64,000 bases of DNA from contig NZ_JAVFWO010000006.1 of the NCBI RefSeq assembly GCF_031085295.1, positions 1 to 64,000 on the forward strand. The letters are read 5' to 3'. Of this stretch, positions 1 through 8,478 are shown piece by piece (within the stretch, counting starts at the first letter, position 1; every line of letters starts with the position of its first letter). A program made the position numbers and the translations under genes. The DNA is from Microbacterium psychrotolerans (GTDB taxonomy: Bacteria; Actinomycetota; Actinomycetes; Actinomycetales; Microbacteriaceae). The notes under the pieces are model-generated. The model made no database searches. It worked only from the letters and a program-made list of their open reading frames with translations, and was not told where the DNA came from.

Positions 1-1
1 C

Positions 2-1330
2 GCCGCGAAGGCGGCGCGGGAGCGGCATGCCGAGGCCGCGGCGCGCGCCGGAGGACAGACCGCCGAGGTGCTGCGTGCGCAGCTCGCCGCGGCGACCGAG
101 GAGCTCGCCGATGCCGAGCGCGCGGTGGCGCGACGTGATGCGCTCGCCGCGCGTCACGCCGAGCTGGCGGCTCTCGACGCCGAAGCCGAGACCTCGCGCA
201 CCGGCCTCGTCGATCTTCTCGTCGCCGCGCGCACCCGCATCGCGGCGCTCACCGCGACGGTCGACGCCGCGCGTCAGGCGGTGGATGCCGCGCGCGGCGA
301 GTTCGCGAGCGTCGCCGAGCGGGTGGCGCACGTGACCGCGCTCCGCGACGCGGCACGAGCCGCCGCCGACGCGCGCGCCGACGCCGAGCGGGCGGAGACC
401 CGGGCCACCCAGGCGCGGGCCGATGCGGACCGGCGGATCGCGGCATCCGATTTCGCCGACGCGGCGGAAGCGACCGCCGCCCTGCTGAAGCCTGCCGACA
501 CGGACGCGCTGGCCGAACGGATCTCGTCGTACGACACGCAGCTCGCCGCGACGCGCGCGCGGGTGCTCGAGCTCGAGCTGGAGCTCGCCGGATCCCCGGC
601 CGTGCCCGTCGACACCGCGGCGTCGCGCGCCGCGCTCGATGCCGCCGACGCCGTGCGCACCACGGCGCTCCGCGCGGAGAGCGACGCGCACACCGTCGTC
701 GAACGCCTGCGAGACCTGGCGCTGCAGATCGACGACGCATACGCCGGTGTGGCCGCTCGCGCCGCCGACGCCGCCGCGATCGCCCGGCTCGCAGACACCG
801 TGGCGGGGCGGGCGCCCAACACGATGAAGATGGACCTCGAGACCTTCGTCCTCGCCGCCGAGCTCGAAGAGATCGTCGCGGCGGCGAATCTGCGGCTGGG
901 CGACATGTCGTCGGGGCGGTATCGACTGCAGCACACCGACGCACGCGCTGCGCGCGGTGCCGCATCGGGGCTCGGCCTCGAGATCATGGACGCCTTCACC
1001 GGTCAGGCGCGACCCGCCCAGTCGCTGTCGGGCGGCGAGACGTTCCTCGCGTCGCTCGCCCTGGCGCTCGGGCTCGCCGAGGTGGTCACCGCCCGCGCCG
1101 GCGGGGTGCGGCTCGACACGCTGTTCGTCGACGAGGGCTTCGGCTCGCTCGACGAGGAGACCCTCGACCTGGCCATGCGCACCCTGGACGAACTGCGCCA
1201 GGGCGGCCGCATGGTCGGGGTCATCAGCCACGTCGGGGCGATGAAGGAGCAGCTGCCCGCACAGCTCGCCGTCGTGGCGACGCCCCAGGGTCCGAGCGTC
1301 ATCCGGCAGGACGACGTCGCCCGGGTCTGA
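2..1330 (+). CDS. sbcC: SbcC nuclease ATPase subunit, C-terminal part
   Basis: This is the 3' part of an SMC-like ATPase that, with the SbcD nuclease, opens hairpins and blocked DNA ends. The frame is open from base 2, so the N-terminal Walker A half lies outside the window. The first ~270 residues visible are Ala/Arg/Glu-rich heptad-like coiled coil. After this comes the ABC signature SLSGGETF (about residue 340 of the fragment), then Walker B and D-loop in LFVDEGFGSLDEE, and an H-loop region (GVISHVGAMKEQL). This order is typical of the C-terminal ATPase lobe of SbcC/Rad50. SbcD would be expected just upstream. Confidence 0.93.
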   Translation, partial: AAKAARERHAEAAARAGGQTAEVLRAQLAAATEELADAERAVARRDALAARHAELAALDAEAETSRTGLVDLLVAARTRIAALTATVDAARQAVDAARGEFASVAERVAHVTALRDAARAAADARADAERAETRATQARADADRRIAASDFADAAEATAALLKPADTDALAERISSYDTQLAATRARVLELELELAGSPAVPVDTAASRAALDAADAVRTTALRAESDAHTVVERLRDLALQIDDAYAGVAARAADAAAIARLADTVAGRAPNTMKMDLETFVLAAELEEIVAAANLRLGDMSSGRYRLQHTDARAARGAASGLGLEIMDAFTGQARPAQSLSGGETFLASLALALGLAEVVTARAGGVRLDTLFVDEGFGSLDEETLDLAMRTLDELRQGGRMVGVISHVGAMKEQLPAQLAVVATPQGPSVIRQDDVARV

Positions 1331-1366
1331 CCGCCCGGCGTCGCCGGGTCCCAAGGGGGTGGGGGA

Positions 1367-1924
1367 TCAGACGTCGTAATCGGCGCGGATGCGGTTCCGC
1401 AGCTGGTGACTGCACGCGGTGACCGCGGCGTGCCAGTCGGTGATGGCGCCGTCCTGTGCGCGATCCGACACCGCCTTGAGCACGCGGATCGGCACCCCGA
1501 ACCGCTGCGCGACCCAGATGTACGCGTACGTCTCCATGTCGACCAGTCCGGCGCCGAGCGGCCGGATCACCGCGACCGCCTCGGCATCGTCGACGAAGTG
1601 GTCGCCCGTGGCGATGGTGACTCCCTCCGCCTCGAGCTCGACGCGCGGCGGCAGCGACACGTGCTGGCCGACGATGCCGTCGATGTCGGTGACGTCGTGC
1701 TGCAGGGCGGCGCTGATCTCGTAGACGTCCGCGTCGAGCCGCGCGTCGATCGCACCGGCGGTGCCGACGACCACGACCTCGTCGTAGGCGGTGGCGTCGA
1801 GTGCCCGCGTCAGCGCGTAGGTGGCCTGGAGCTTGCCAGGGCCCGTGACGAGGCGGTCGAAGCCGGGAAGGTCGTCGGGAAAGGCGACGAGCTCGGAGGC
1901 GAGGGCGGCGACGAGGAGTCTCAC
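1367..1924 (-). CDS. Nucleosidase/phosphorylase superfamily protein
   Basis: A 185-residue protein of the purine/uridine phosphorylase superfamily, likely hydrolysing or phosphorolysing a nucleoside in the cytoplasm. The C-terminal motif VDMETYAYIWVAQRFGVP followed by VSDRA matches the VDMEaaA...SD signature of MTA/SAH-nucleosidase-like enzymes. The N-terminus MRLLVAALASEL is the usual first strand. It is shorter than typical MTAN (~230 residues), as is common for the actinobacterial 'nucleosidase' group. The start is taken as GTG at 1922-1924, preceded by a G-rich stretch; the open frame continues upstream but loses family resemblance. Substrate is not readable from sequence. Confidence 0.82.
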   Translation of the reverse strand: MRLLVAALASELVAFPDDLPGFDRLVTGPGKLQATYALTRALDATAYDEVVVVGTAGAIDARLDADVYEISAALQHDVTDIDGIVGQHVSLPPRVELEAEGVTIATGDHFVDDAEAVAVIRPLGAGLVDMETYAYIWVAQRFGVPIRVLKAVSDRAQDGAITDWHAAVTACSHQLRNRIRADYDV

Positions 1925-1999
1925 ACCCCCATCATGTCCCGCTTTCCCGAGAGCGAGTGCCAGAAATGGCTGCGGGGGCAGCTGCGGACGAGCGGAATC

Positions 2000-2083
2000 G
2001 GGACACGGATGTCGAGCCCGGTGCGCCCGATCCGTCGGGACACGGATGCCGCGCCTGAGCCGCCGGGACACGGATGCCGCGCC
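2000..2083. repeat. Short direct repeats GGGACACGGATG(CCGCGCC)
   Basis: The divergent gap between the nucleosidase and the MFS gene holds three direct copies of GGGACACGGATG, at 2000-2011, 2037-2048 and 2065-2076. The last two extend to the identical 19-mer GGGACACGGATGCCGCGCC (2037-2055 and 2065-2083). They lie upstream of the MFS -10 box at 2114. They could be regulator sites or simple slippage repeats. Confidence 0.7.
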
Positions 2084-2113
2084 CGGCACACCCGCCGAGC
2101 CGGGAAGCCGGGC

Positions 2114-2119
2114 TAGCCT
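2114..2119 (+). promoter_or_regulatory. -10 box TAGCCT, leaderless start of MFS gene
   Basis: TAGCCT ends 7 nt before the ATG at 2127, and no Shine-Dalgarno sequence lies between. This fits a transcript starting at or next to the start codon, as seen at many genes in this window. Confidence 0.6.
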
Positions 2120-2126
2120 GGGCACG

Positions 2127-3665
2127 ATGCCTGAGTCCGAGTCGAGAACCGCGAACACCACGAGCACGGCCCGCGTCGTGCCGGCCACCACCGCCGTCAT
2201 CCCGATCTCGCCCGCCGCCCGCTGGCGCGCGTTCTGGGTGTGCGTCTCGGTGGCGGCGATCACGATCCTCGACATGACGAAGGTGAACGTAGCGTTGCCG
2301 TCGATCGGCGAGGTGCTGGGTGCCACGTCGACGCAGCTGCAGTTGATCGTGTCGGGGTTCGTGCTCACGTTCGGCCTGGTGCTGGTGCCGATGGGCCGCC
2401 TCGGCGACCAGCGCTCGCGCCGCACGCTGTTCATCGTGGGGCTCTCGCTGTACACGGTCACGAGCGTGATGTGCGCCCTCGCGCCGACCGCCACCGTCCT
2501 CCTCGTGGGCCGCCTGCTGCAGGGTGTGGCCGCCGGCATCCAGATGCCCCAGGTTCTGGGCATGGCGCAGGAGCTGTTCCAGGGCAAGGAGCGCGCACGG
2601 GCCTTCGGACTGTTCGGCGCGACGATCGGCGTCGCCACGGCGTTCGGCCCGACGCTCGGCGGGCTGCTCATCGCGCTGGGCGGGCCGACCGACGGCTGGC
2701 GGCTCATCTTCTGGATGAACGTGCCGCTCTGCCTCGCTGCCATCGGGCTCGCACTGTGGCTGCTGCCCGACACGCGGACGAGGTCGCAGCGGCGCGTGCA
2801 GCTCGATCCCGTCGGCGTGCTCCTGTTCGGGGCGAGCGTCGTCTCGCTGATGTGGCCGTTCCTCTTCACCACGGGCGCACCCACCGACAACCCCGCGCGC
2901 TGGTGGCTGCTGGTCGCATTCGCCCTGTTCGTCTCGGCGTTCATCGCCTGGGAGCGTCACTACGCGGCGCGCGGCCGCAACCCGCTCATCCCGCTCAAGC
3001 TGTTCCGCATCGGCTCGTATCGCAACGGCACGCTGCTGCAGACGGCGTACTTCACCGCGGCGCCGGCGATGTTCCTCGTGACCACCCTGTTCCTGCAGAT
3101 CGGGCTGGGGCTCGAACCCGTGTACGCGGGAATGGTCTCCATCGGCTTCGCGCTCGCGAGCGCCGTGACCTCGTGGGTCGGCGGCAATCTGGTGAGCAGC
3201 CACGGCCGCGTCGTGGTGGTGTGGGGGCTCGTCGCCATGCTCGCCTGCGTCGGCGGCCTCATGCTCACGGCGCTGTACGCCCCACCCGGGTGGACCCCCT
3301 ACATCATGGCCGCGATCATGACCGTGGGCGGCGCCGGAGGCGGCCTCGTGATCGCTCCGAACCAGACCCTCACACTCGCCGAGATCCCGGTCAAGCAGGG
3401 CGGCGTCGCCGGCTCCGTCGGCCAGCTCGGCCAGCGCATCGGCGCCGCCGTGGGCACCGCGGTCGCCCTGTCGCTGTTCTACGCGGCCATCTATCGCGAG
3501 ACCGGCGCACACGACGAGCTGGTCGTCTACCACGACGCGTACGCGTTCGGGATGGTTTCGGTCGCGCTCTTCCTTGCACTCGCGTTCGTCGTGTCGATCG
3601 TCGACCTGACGGCGCGCCGCAGGGTGGACCCCCGGTCGTCGGCCACCGACTCCCCGGTACCCTGA
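2127..3665 (+). CDS. MFS transporter, DHA2 (EmrB/QacA-like) family
   Basis: A 512-residue membrane protein of the major facilitator superfamily, drug:H+ antiporter family 2 with ~14 transmembrane helices. The first helix carries ILDMTKVNVALPSIG, the DHA2 motif D1 equivalent. The inter-helix loop has GRLGDQRSRRTLF, matching motif A GxLaDrxGrkx. It probably exports a small hydrophobic compound by proton antiport. The ATG at 2127 is chosen because the TAGCCT box sits 7 nt upstream and the family N-terminus begins there; the open frame extends further upstream with non-family sequence. The substrate is unknown. Confidence 0.9.
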   Translation: MPESESRTANTTSTARVVPATTAVIPISPAARWRAFWVCVSVAAITILDMTKVNVALPSIGEVLGATSTQLQLIVSGFVLTFGLVLVPMGRLGDQRSRRTLFIVGLSLYTVTSVMCALAPTATVLLVGRLLQGVAAGIQMPQVLGMAQELFQGKERARAFGLFGATIGVATAFGPTLGGLLIALGGPTDGWRLIFWMNVPLCLAAIGLALWLLPDTRTRSQRRVQLDPVGVLLFGASVVSLMWPFLFTTGAPTDNPARWWLLVAFALFVSAFIAWERHYAARGRNPLIPLKLFRIGSYRNGTLLQTAYFTAAPAMFLVTTLFLQIGLGLEPVYAGMVSIGFALASAVTSWVGGNLVSSHGRVVVVWGLVAMLACVGGLMLTALYAPPGWTPYIMAAIMTVGGAGGGLVIAPNQTLTLAEIPVKQGGVAGSVGQLGQRIGAAVGTAVALSLFYAAIYRETGAHDELVVYHDAYAFGMVSVALFLALAFVVSIVDLTARRRVDPRSSATDSPVP

Positions 3666-3758
3666 CCGTCGCTTCAGTGGCAACACGCGGTGACGTCGCG
3701 GGCGATGCGGCGCGTCGTGACCCCGAGCGCGGCGAGGGCCGCGCGCGGGCCCACGCCC

Positions 3759-5243
3759 TCAGCGGCGCAGAGACACCGGTCCCATGACCGGCCGTCGCCG
3801 ATCTCGGACCCACCGGTCGTGCGTCCGGCGGAACTCCTCGCGTGTCGTGAACCGGTAGCGGTACGACACGGCCCGCACCCACCGCGGGCGCTCGCCCGCG
3901 AACGGGTCGTGCCCGAGCAGGCGCAGGGTCGCGGCATCCGCTTCCAGCAGCCGCACCAGGAAGGCGGTGAACCAGTCCTCGAGCGAGCGTCCGAGCGGCA
4001 GGAACCACATCAGCCAGTCCAGGCGCAGATGGTAGGGGGCGAACTGGCGGGGGATGCGCTGCACGTCACCCGGCTTGCCCTTGAAGGCGTACTCGCGCCA
4101 GGTCGCGGCATCCGGATCCTCGTCGGTCGTCCCCTCGACGACGATCTCGATGCGCTGCTTCGTCACCGTGCCGAAGGCGCCGTACGCGTTGGCGAGCTGC
4201 CAGCGGTTGAACGAGGCGTTCATGAGCTGCCGACGGGCGAACAGGTTCTGCAGTGGCCACCAGCTGAGCACGACGTACAGCACGCCGACCGCGCACGTGA
4301 CGACGAGCCAGTACACCGGCATCCCGTCGATGATCCATGGGGGATCGGATGCCGCAGGCGCGTGCGCGGCGCCGATCCCCGGCAGCCCGATCGCCGAGAC
4401 GGCGAGCACGATCGTCATCCAGTTGAGCCAGGCGAAGTTGCCGGTGAGGACGAGCCAGGCCTGCGTCGCGATCACGATCGCTGCGGCCACCGCGCCGACG
4501 ATCGCCGGGACGGGACCGGGGACGAACAGCCCGAGAAGCGGAGCGAACAGGAACCACGGCACGACGAGCTGTGAGAAGTGGTTGCCGAGCACCTCGCCGC
4601 GATGGAACCACGCCGGGAGCAGGTGCGCCTGGCGGCTCAGCGGCCCGGGCATCGGCTGGGTCTCGTGGTGGTACATCAGCGCGGTGAGGTCGCGCCACTC
4701 CCGGCCGCCGCGGATCTTGATCATGCCCGCGCCGAACTCGAGCCGGAACACCAGCCACCAGAACAGGATGATCACGACGGTCGGCGGGGGCTGTCGATCC
4801 GACCCCAGGAACGCCGCGAGGAATCCTGCTTCGAGGAGCAGCATCTCCCACCCGAAGCCGTAGAAGGTCTGGCCGATGCTCGTGATCGACATGTAGCCGA
4901 ACCAGAGGACGAGGAAGCAGAGCATCGGCACCCACGGCGGGCCGAGCTGCGGGATGCCGATCACCAGCGCCGCCGCGACGACGATGCCCGCCACGCACAG
5001 CGCGACGAGCCGCCGATCGGTGTACCTCATCCAGCGGAACACCGTCGGGCGCAGCAGCCGCCGCCCGCTCTTCGACGAATGCGCCCAATCGAGGAGCTCG
5101 GTCGCGGGCAGCAGCCCGTGCTCGCCGAGCAGCGGACGGAACTGGTTGAGCGTCGACGCGAACCCGACGACGAAGAGCGCGGCCACGCCCCGCTGCAGCA
5201 CCTGGCGCGCGAACTCGAAGTCGACCGCGGCGAAGCCGTTCAC
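3759..5243 (-). CDS. Lipase maturation factor (LMF1)-like membrane protein
   Basis: A 494-residue polytopic membrane protein resembling the lipase maturation factor family. In animals LMF1 helps fold lipases in the ER; the bacterial role is not established. Visible family features are the N-terminal helix region, FLVLWFGYMSITSIGQTFYG, the RLEFGAGMIKIRGGREWRDL loop with the MYHHETQPMPGP motif, and a soluble C-terminal part containing YAFKGKPGDV and RLDWLMWFLPLG. The GTG start at 5241-5243 has GGGAGGT 7 nt upstream. It overlaps the preceding small ORF by 4 nt (GTGA), so translation is probably coupled. Confidence 0.88.
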   Translation of the reverse strand: MNGFAAVDFEFARQVLQRGVAALFVVGFASTLNQFRPLLGEHGLLPATELLDWAHSSKSGRRLLRPTVFRWMRYTDRRLVALCVAGIVVAAALVIGIPQLGPPWVPMLCFLVLWFGYMSITSIGQTFYGFGWEMLLLEAGFLAAFLGSDRQPPPTVVIILFWWLVFRLEFGAGMIKIRGGREWRDLTALMYHHETQPMPGPLSRQAHLLPAWFHRGEVLGNHFSQLVVPWFLFAPLLGLFVPGPVPAIVGAVAAAIVIATQAWLVLTGNFAWLNWMTIVLAVSAIGLPGIGAAHAPAASDPPWIIDGMPVYWLVVTCAVGVLYVVLSWWPLQNLFARRQLMNASFNRWQLANAYGAFGTVTKQRIEIVVEGTTDEDPDAATWREYAFKGKPGDVQRIPRQFAPYHLRLDWLMWFLPLGRSLEDWFTAFLVRLLEADAATLRLLGHDPFAGERPRWVRAVSYRYRFTTREEFRRTHDRWVRDRRRPVMGPVSLRR

Positions 5244-5410
5244 GGCGCGGACCTCCCGCGCTCGGCGGCGAGACGGCGCGCCACGGTGCCGAGCTCGGCG
5301 GCGGAGAGCTCGTCGGGACCGCCGGCGACACCGCACGCCGCGCGCCCGAGCACGGGTGCGGCGGAGAGCCCATCGGGACCGCTGTCGACCACCACCGCAC
5401 GCCTGGCCAT
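5240..5410 (-). CDS. Small 56-residue ORF coupled to the LMF1-like gene
   Basis: This short frame has ATG at 5408-5410 behind an AAAGGA-type ribosome binding site, and its stop overlaps the LMF-like start in a GTGA. The N-terminus MARRAVVVDSGPDGLSAA closely resembles the dinucleotide-binding start of phytoene-desaturase-like flavoproteins (VVVGSGPNGLSAA), but the first glycine is Asp. The segment GPDxLSAA then recurs (GPDGLSAA, GPDELSAA), and the protein stops after 56 residues. It is probably either a remnant of a flavoprotein gene with a large internal deletion or a leader peptide retained for coupling. Function unknown. Confidence 0.5.
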   Translation of the reverse strand: MARRAVVVDSGPDGLSAAPVLGRAACGVAGGPDELSAAELGTVARRLAAERGRSAP

Positions 5411-5570
5411 GGCCCCATCCTTTCCGCGGGCCACCGCGGTCGACAGGGGCTTGACGCCCACCGGGGTCATTTCGCACGCAGACCGCCGGTGGGTGCGTGG
5501 CGATCTTCCTCGTCGTGCGGCGCGGGGACAGGATGGAGGTGCGGACGGTCCGCGGAGAATGGGGTGGATC

Positions 5571-6149
5571 ATGCAATCGGTGCTTCTCGAGACTCCGGCG
5601 GGGATCACGGCGCGGCTCGGCTGGGATCCGAAGCTGCCCGACCATGACCGCAAGCGGCTCCTCGCGAAGGAGATCGTCGCCGCCAAGCTCGGGGTGGAGC
5701 CGAAGGACGTGCGCGTCGAGCGCGAAGCGCCTCGCACGTTCGGGTTCCACACCCAGCTGATCGCCGAGGTCGGTGGCAAAGAGCTGCCGCTGAAGATCCG
5801 CAACGTCAACTTCCGCGCGGCCACGGTCGTCGCTGTCACCGATCCCGAGGTGTCGCTCGGGCTGGACCTGCGCGACGCGCATCCCGACGACGCCGAGATG
5901 CACCTCATGAAGCGGCACTCCCACCTGCTCGACGAGAACGACCTCTCCAAGCTCATCGCGCACTGGACACGCGTGCAGGCCGTCCGCGACGCCGACGGCC
6001 GCGGCGCGCGCGTCGCCGCCGATCACGTGCGGCTCGACAGCCCGCTGACGAAGGGCTGGATCCCCGACCGGAACGTGTTCTACCGGCTCGCGGATCTCTC
6101 GCGCGACAGCTGGATCATCACGCTCGCCTACGCGCAGCCGCCCGCCTGA
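5571..6149 (+). CDS. 4'-phosphopantetheinyl-transferase-like protein
   Basis: A 192-residue protein that I place in the Sfp/AcpT-like phosphopantetheinyl transferase superfamily, which loads the CoA arm onto carrier proteins. GLDLRDAHPDD takes the place of the metal-binding G-[IV]-D-[IVL]-E motif, and HWTRVQAVRDADGRG takes the place of the W-x-x-K-E-A...K motif. The Lys and Glu of the second motif are replaced, so activity may be altered. It lacks most of the N-terminal half of classical Sfp proteins. ATG 5571 follows GGGGTGG; an in-frame ATG at 5559 is possible. No carrier-protein genes are nearby. Assignment is by pattern recall only. Confidence 0.6.
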   Translation: MQSVLLETPAGITARLGWDPKLPDHDRKRLLAKEIVAAKLGVEPKDVRVEREAPRTFGFHTQLIAEVGGKELPLKIRNVNFRAATVVAVTDPEVSLGLDLRDAHPDDAEMHLMKRHSHLLDENDLSKLIAHWTRVQAVRDADGRGARVAADHVRLDSPLTKGWIPDRNVFYRLADLSRDSWIITLAYAQPPA

Positions 6150-6258
6150 GCGCACGACGCGGACCCGGTCGCGACGGGCACACGGCGCCGGATGCTCCGC
6201 GCGGCGCGCCGCCGCGAGCGGTGGCCGGCACCGGCGCAGGTCCGTGGGGGCCGCCCGG

Positions 6259-8337
6259 TCAGTCCTCGACGAGCTCGGGGAGGGCCGCCTTGAGCTCGGC
6301 GAGCCACACGCGGGCGTTGCCGTCCGACGGCGCGCGCCAGTCGCCGCGGGGCGACAGCGAGCCTGCCGGCGACACCTTCGGGCCGTTGGGGATCGCCGAG
6401 CGCTTGAACTGCGCGAACGCGAAGTAGCGCTGGAGGAACACCTGCAGCCACTTCACGACCGTGGGCAGGTCGTACGCGTAGCGGTCTTCGTCGGGGAAGC
6501 CGGGAGGCCAGGCGCCGGCGTCCTTGTCGCCCCACGCATGCGCGGCGAGGTAGGCGATCTTCGACGGCCGGAAGCCGAACCGCAGGACGTGGTACAGCGT
6601 GAAGTCGTGCAGGGCGTAGGGGCCGATACGGTCCTCCGTCGACTGCATCTTGCCGTCCTGGCCGGCGGGAACGAGCTCGGGCGAGATCTCGGTGTCGAGC
6701 ACGGACTGCAGCACCGCGCGGGCGCTGTCGCTGAGCTCCGTGGAGCCGCCCTCGTCACCGCGGTGCGAGATCACCCAGCGGATTATGTGCTGGATCAGCG
6801 TCTTCGGCACGCCGGTGTTCACCGCATAGTGGCTCATGTGGTCGCCGACGCCGTAGGTCGCCCAGCCGAGCGAGAGCTCCGACAGGTCGGAGGTGCCGAT
6901 GACCATGCCGCCGTGGTGGTTCGCCAGGCGGAAGAGGTAGTCGGTGCGCAGGCCCGCCTGGACGTTCTCGAACGTGATGTCGTGCACCGGCTCGCCGTCG
7001 GCGAACGGATGGTCCAGACGTTCGAGCATCTCGATCGCCAGCGGGCGGATGTCGATCGTCTCGATCGACACCCCGACCGACTCGGCGAGTGCGATGGCAT
7101 TCGACTTGGTGTGCTCGCTCGTCGCGAACCCCGGCATCGTGTACGCGAGGATGTCGCTGCGCGGGCGGCCCATGAGGTCCATGGCGCGCGCCACCACCAG
7201 CAGGGCGTGCGTCGAGTCGAGTCCCCCGCTGACGCCGATCACGGGCTTCGGCCCGCCGATGGCACGCATGCGCTGGACGAGGCCCGAGACCTGGATGTTG
7301 AACGCCTCGTAGCAGTCCTGCGCGAGGCGCGCGGGATCGTCGGGCACGAACGGGAACCGGTCGAGGGTGCGCCGCAGACCGACGTCGGTCTGCGGCGGGT
7401 CGAGCTCGAAGTGCACGGTGCGGAAGGCGGCATCCGCCTGGGTGGCCCGGCGGTTGTCGTCGAACGTGCCCTGGCGCAGGCGGTCCTGGCGCAGCCGGTC
7501 GAGGTCGACGTCGGCCACCGAGCGGCGCGGGCCGTCGGGGAAGCGCTCGGTCTCGACGAGCAGGTTGCCGCCCTCGTAGATCATCGTCTGGCCGTCCCAC
7601 GAGACGTCGTTGGTCGACTCCCCGCTGCCGGCGGCCGCGTACGCGTAGGCGGCGAGGCAGCGCAGCGACTGGGACTGCACGAGATCCTTGCGGTCCTCGG
7701 CGCGCGCGATGGTGATGGGGCTGCCGCTGAGGTTGAGCAGCACTGTCGCCCCCGCGAGCGCGGCGCTCGACGACGGCGGGATCGGCACCCAGACGTCCTC
7801 GCACACCTCGGCGTGCACGATGAGCCCGGGCACGTCGAGCGCCTCGAACAGCAGGTCGGGGCCGAACGGCGCCTCGAGCGCGCCGACGCGGATGTCCTGA
7901 TCGCCCTGGTCGTCGCCCGGCGCGTACCAGCGCCGCTCGTAGAACTCCCGGTAAGTGGGCAGGTACGACTTCGGCGCGACACCCAGCAGCTCGCCGCGGT
8001 GGATCACGACGGCGCAGTTGTAAAGGCGGTTGCGGTGGCGCAGCGGCGCACCCACCACGAGCACGGGCAGGAGATCCGCGGATGCCGCGACCAGCCGCTC
8101 GATCGCGGCGACGACGGCGTCGATCACCGGGTCCTGCATGACCAGGTCGTCGATGGCGTAGCCGGTGAGGCACAGCTCCGGGAAGACCGCGACCGCGACG
8201 GCCTCCGCGTCGCACTCCCGCGCCGTCGCGAGGACCGCCTCGGCGTTGGCCGCGGGGTCGGCGATCGAGACCGGGATCGTGCAGGCCGCGACGCGGGCGA
8301 ACCCGTGTCGATAAGCGCTCTCGAAGGGCAGGCTCAT
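6259..8337 (-). CDS. nadE: Glutamine-dependent NAD+ synthetase
   Basis: A 692-residue two-domain enzyme that amidates nicotinic acid adenine dinucleotide to NAD+ using glutamine and ATP. The N-terminal nitrilase-type glutaminase carries the triad Glu54 (FPELCLTGY), Lys123 (APKSYLPTY) and Cys179 (HAEVCEDVW). The C-terminal synthetase has the PP-loop GVSGGLDSTHALL (around residues 368-380) and the IGTSDLSELSLGWATYGVGD region. Length matches the long NadE form of actinobacteria. The ATG at 8335-8337 is preceded by AAGACT and GGAGGC. It completes the NAD pathway begun by nadABC at 43.8-47.8 kb, but is not in that operon. Confidence 0.96.
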   Translation of the reverse strand: MSLPFESAYRHGFARVAACTIPVSIADPAANAEAVLATARECDAEAVAVAVFPELCLTGYAIDDLVMQDPVIDAVVAAIERLVAASADLLPVLVVGAPLRHRNRLYNCAVVIHRGELLGVAPKSYLPTYREFYERRWYAPGDDQGDQDIRVGALEAPFGPDLLFEALDVPGLIVHAEVCEDVWVPIPPSSSAALAGATVLLNLSGSPITIARAEDRKDLVQSQSLRCLAAYAYAAAGSGESTNDVSWDGQTMIYEGGNLLVETERFPDGPRRSVADVDLDRLRQDRLRQGTFDDNRRATQADAAFRTVHFELDPPQTDVGLRRTLDRFPFVPDDPARLAQDCYEAFNIQVSGLVQRMRAIGGPKPVIGVSGGLDSTHALLVVARAMDLMGRPRSDILAYTMPGFATSEHTKSNAIALAESVGVSIETIDIRPLAIEMLERLDHPFADGEPVHDITFENVQAGLRTDYLFRLANHHGGMVIGTSDLSELSLGWATYGVGDHMSHYAVNTGVPKTLIQHIIRWVISHRGDEGGSTELSDSARAVLQSVLDTEISPELVPAGQDGKMQSTEDRIGPYALHDFTLYHVLRFGFRPSKIAYLAAHAWGDKDAGAWPPGFPDEDRYAYDLPTVVKWLQVFLQRYFAFAQFKRSAIPNGPKVSPAGSLSPRGDWRAPSDGNARVWLAELKAALPELVED

Positions 8338-8453
8338 GCCTCCAGTCTTGCAGGTGCCTCTGGCATTCCCGCGGGGTTGTGCTCCGTCGTTGGGTTCGTT
8401 CCGCGCGAGTCGGCGGAGGGCGCACAGCGCGGAGATGTGTCGGATGCCGCGGC

Positions 8454-8459
8454 TAGGGT
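8454..8459 (+). promoter_or_regulatory. -10 box TAGGGT upstream of the nuclease/helicase gene
   Basis: TAGGGT lies 19 nt before ATG 8479. Transcription from about 8466 would leave a short leader containing the purine-rich AAGGGCGGGG just before the start codon. Confidence 0.45.
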
Positions 8460-8478
8460 CGTGTGAGAAGGGCGGGGC

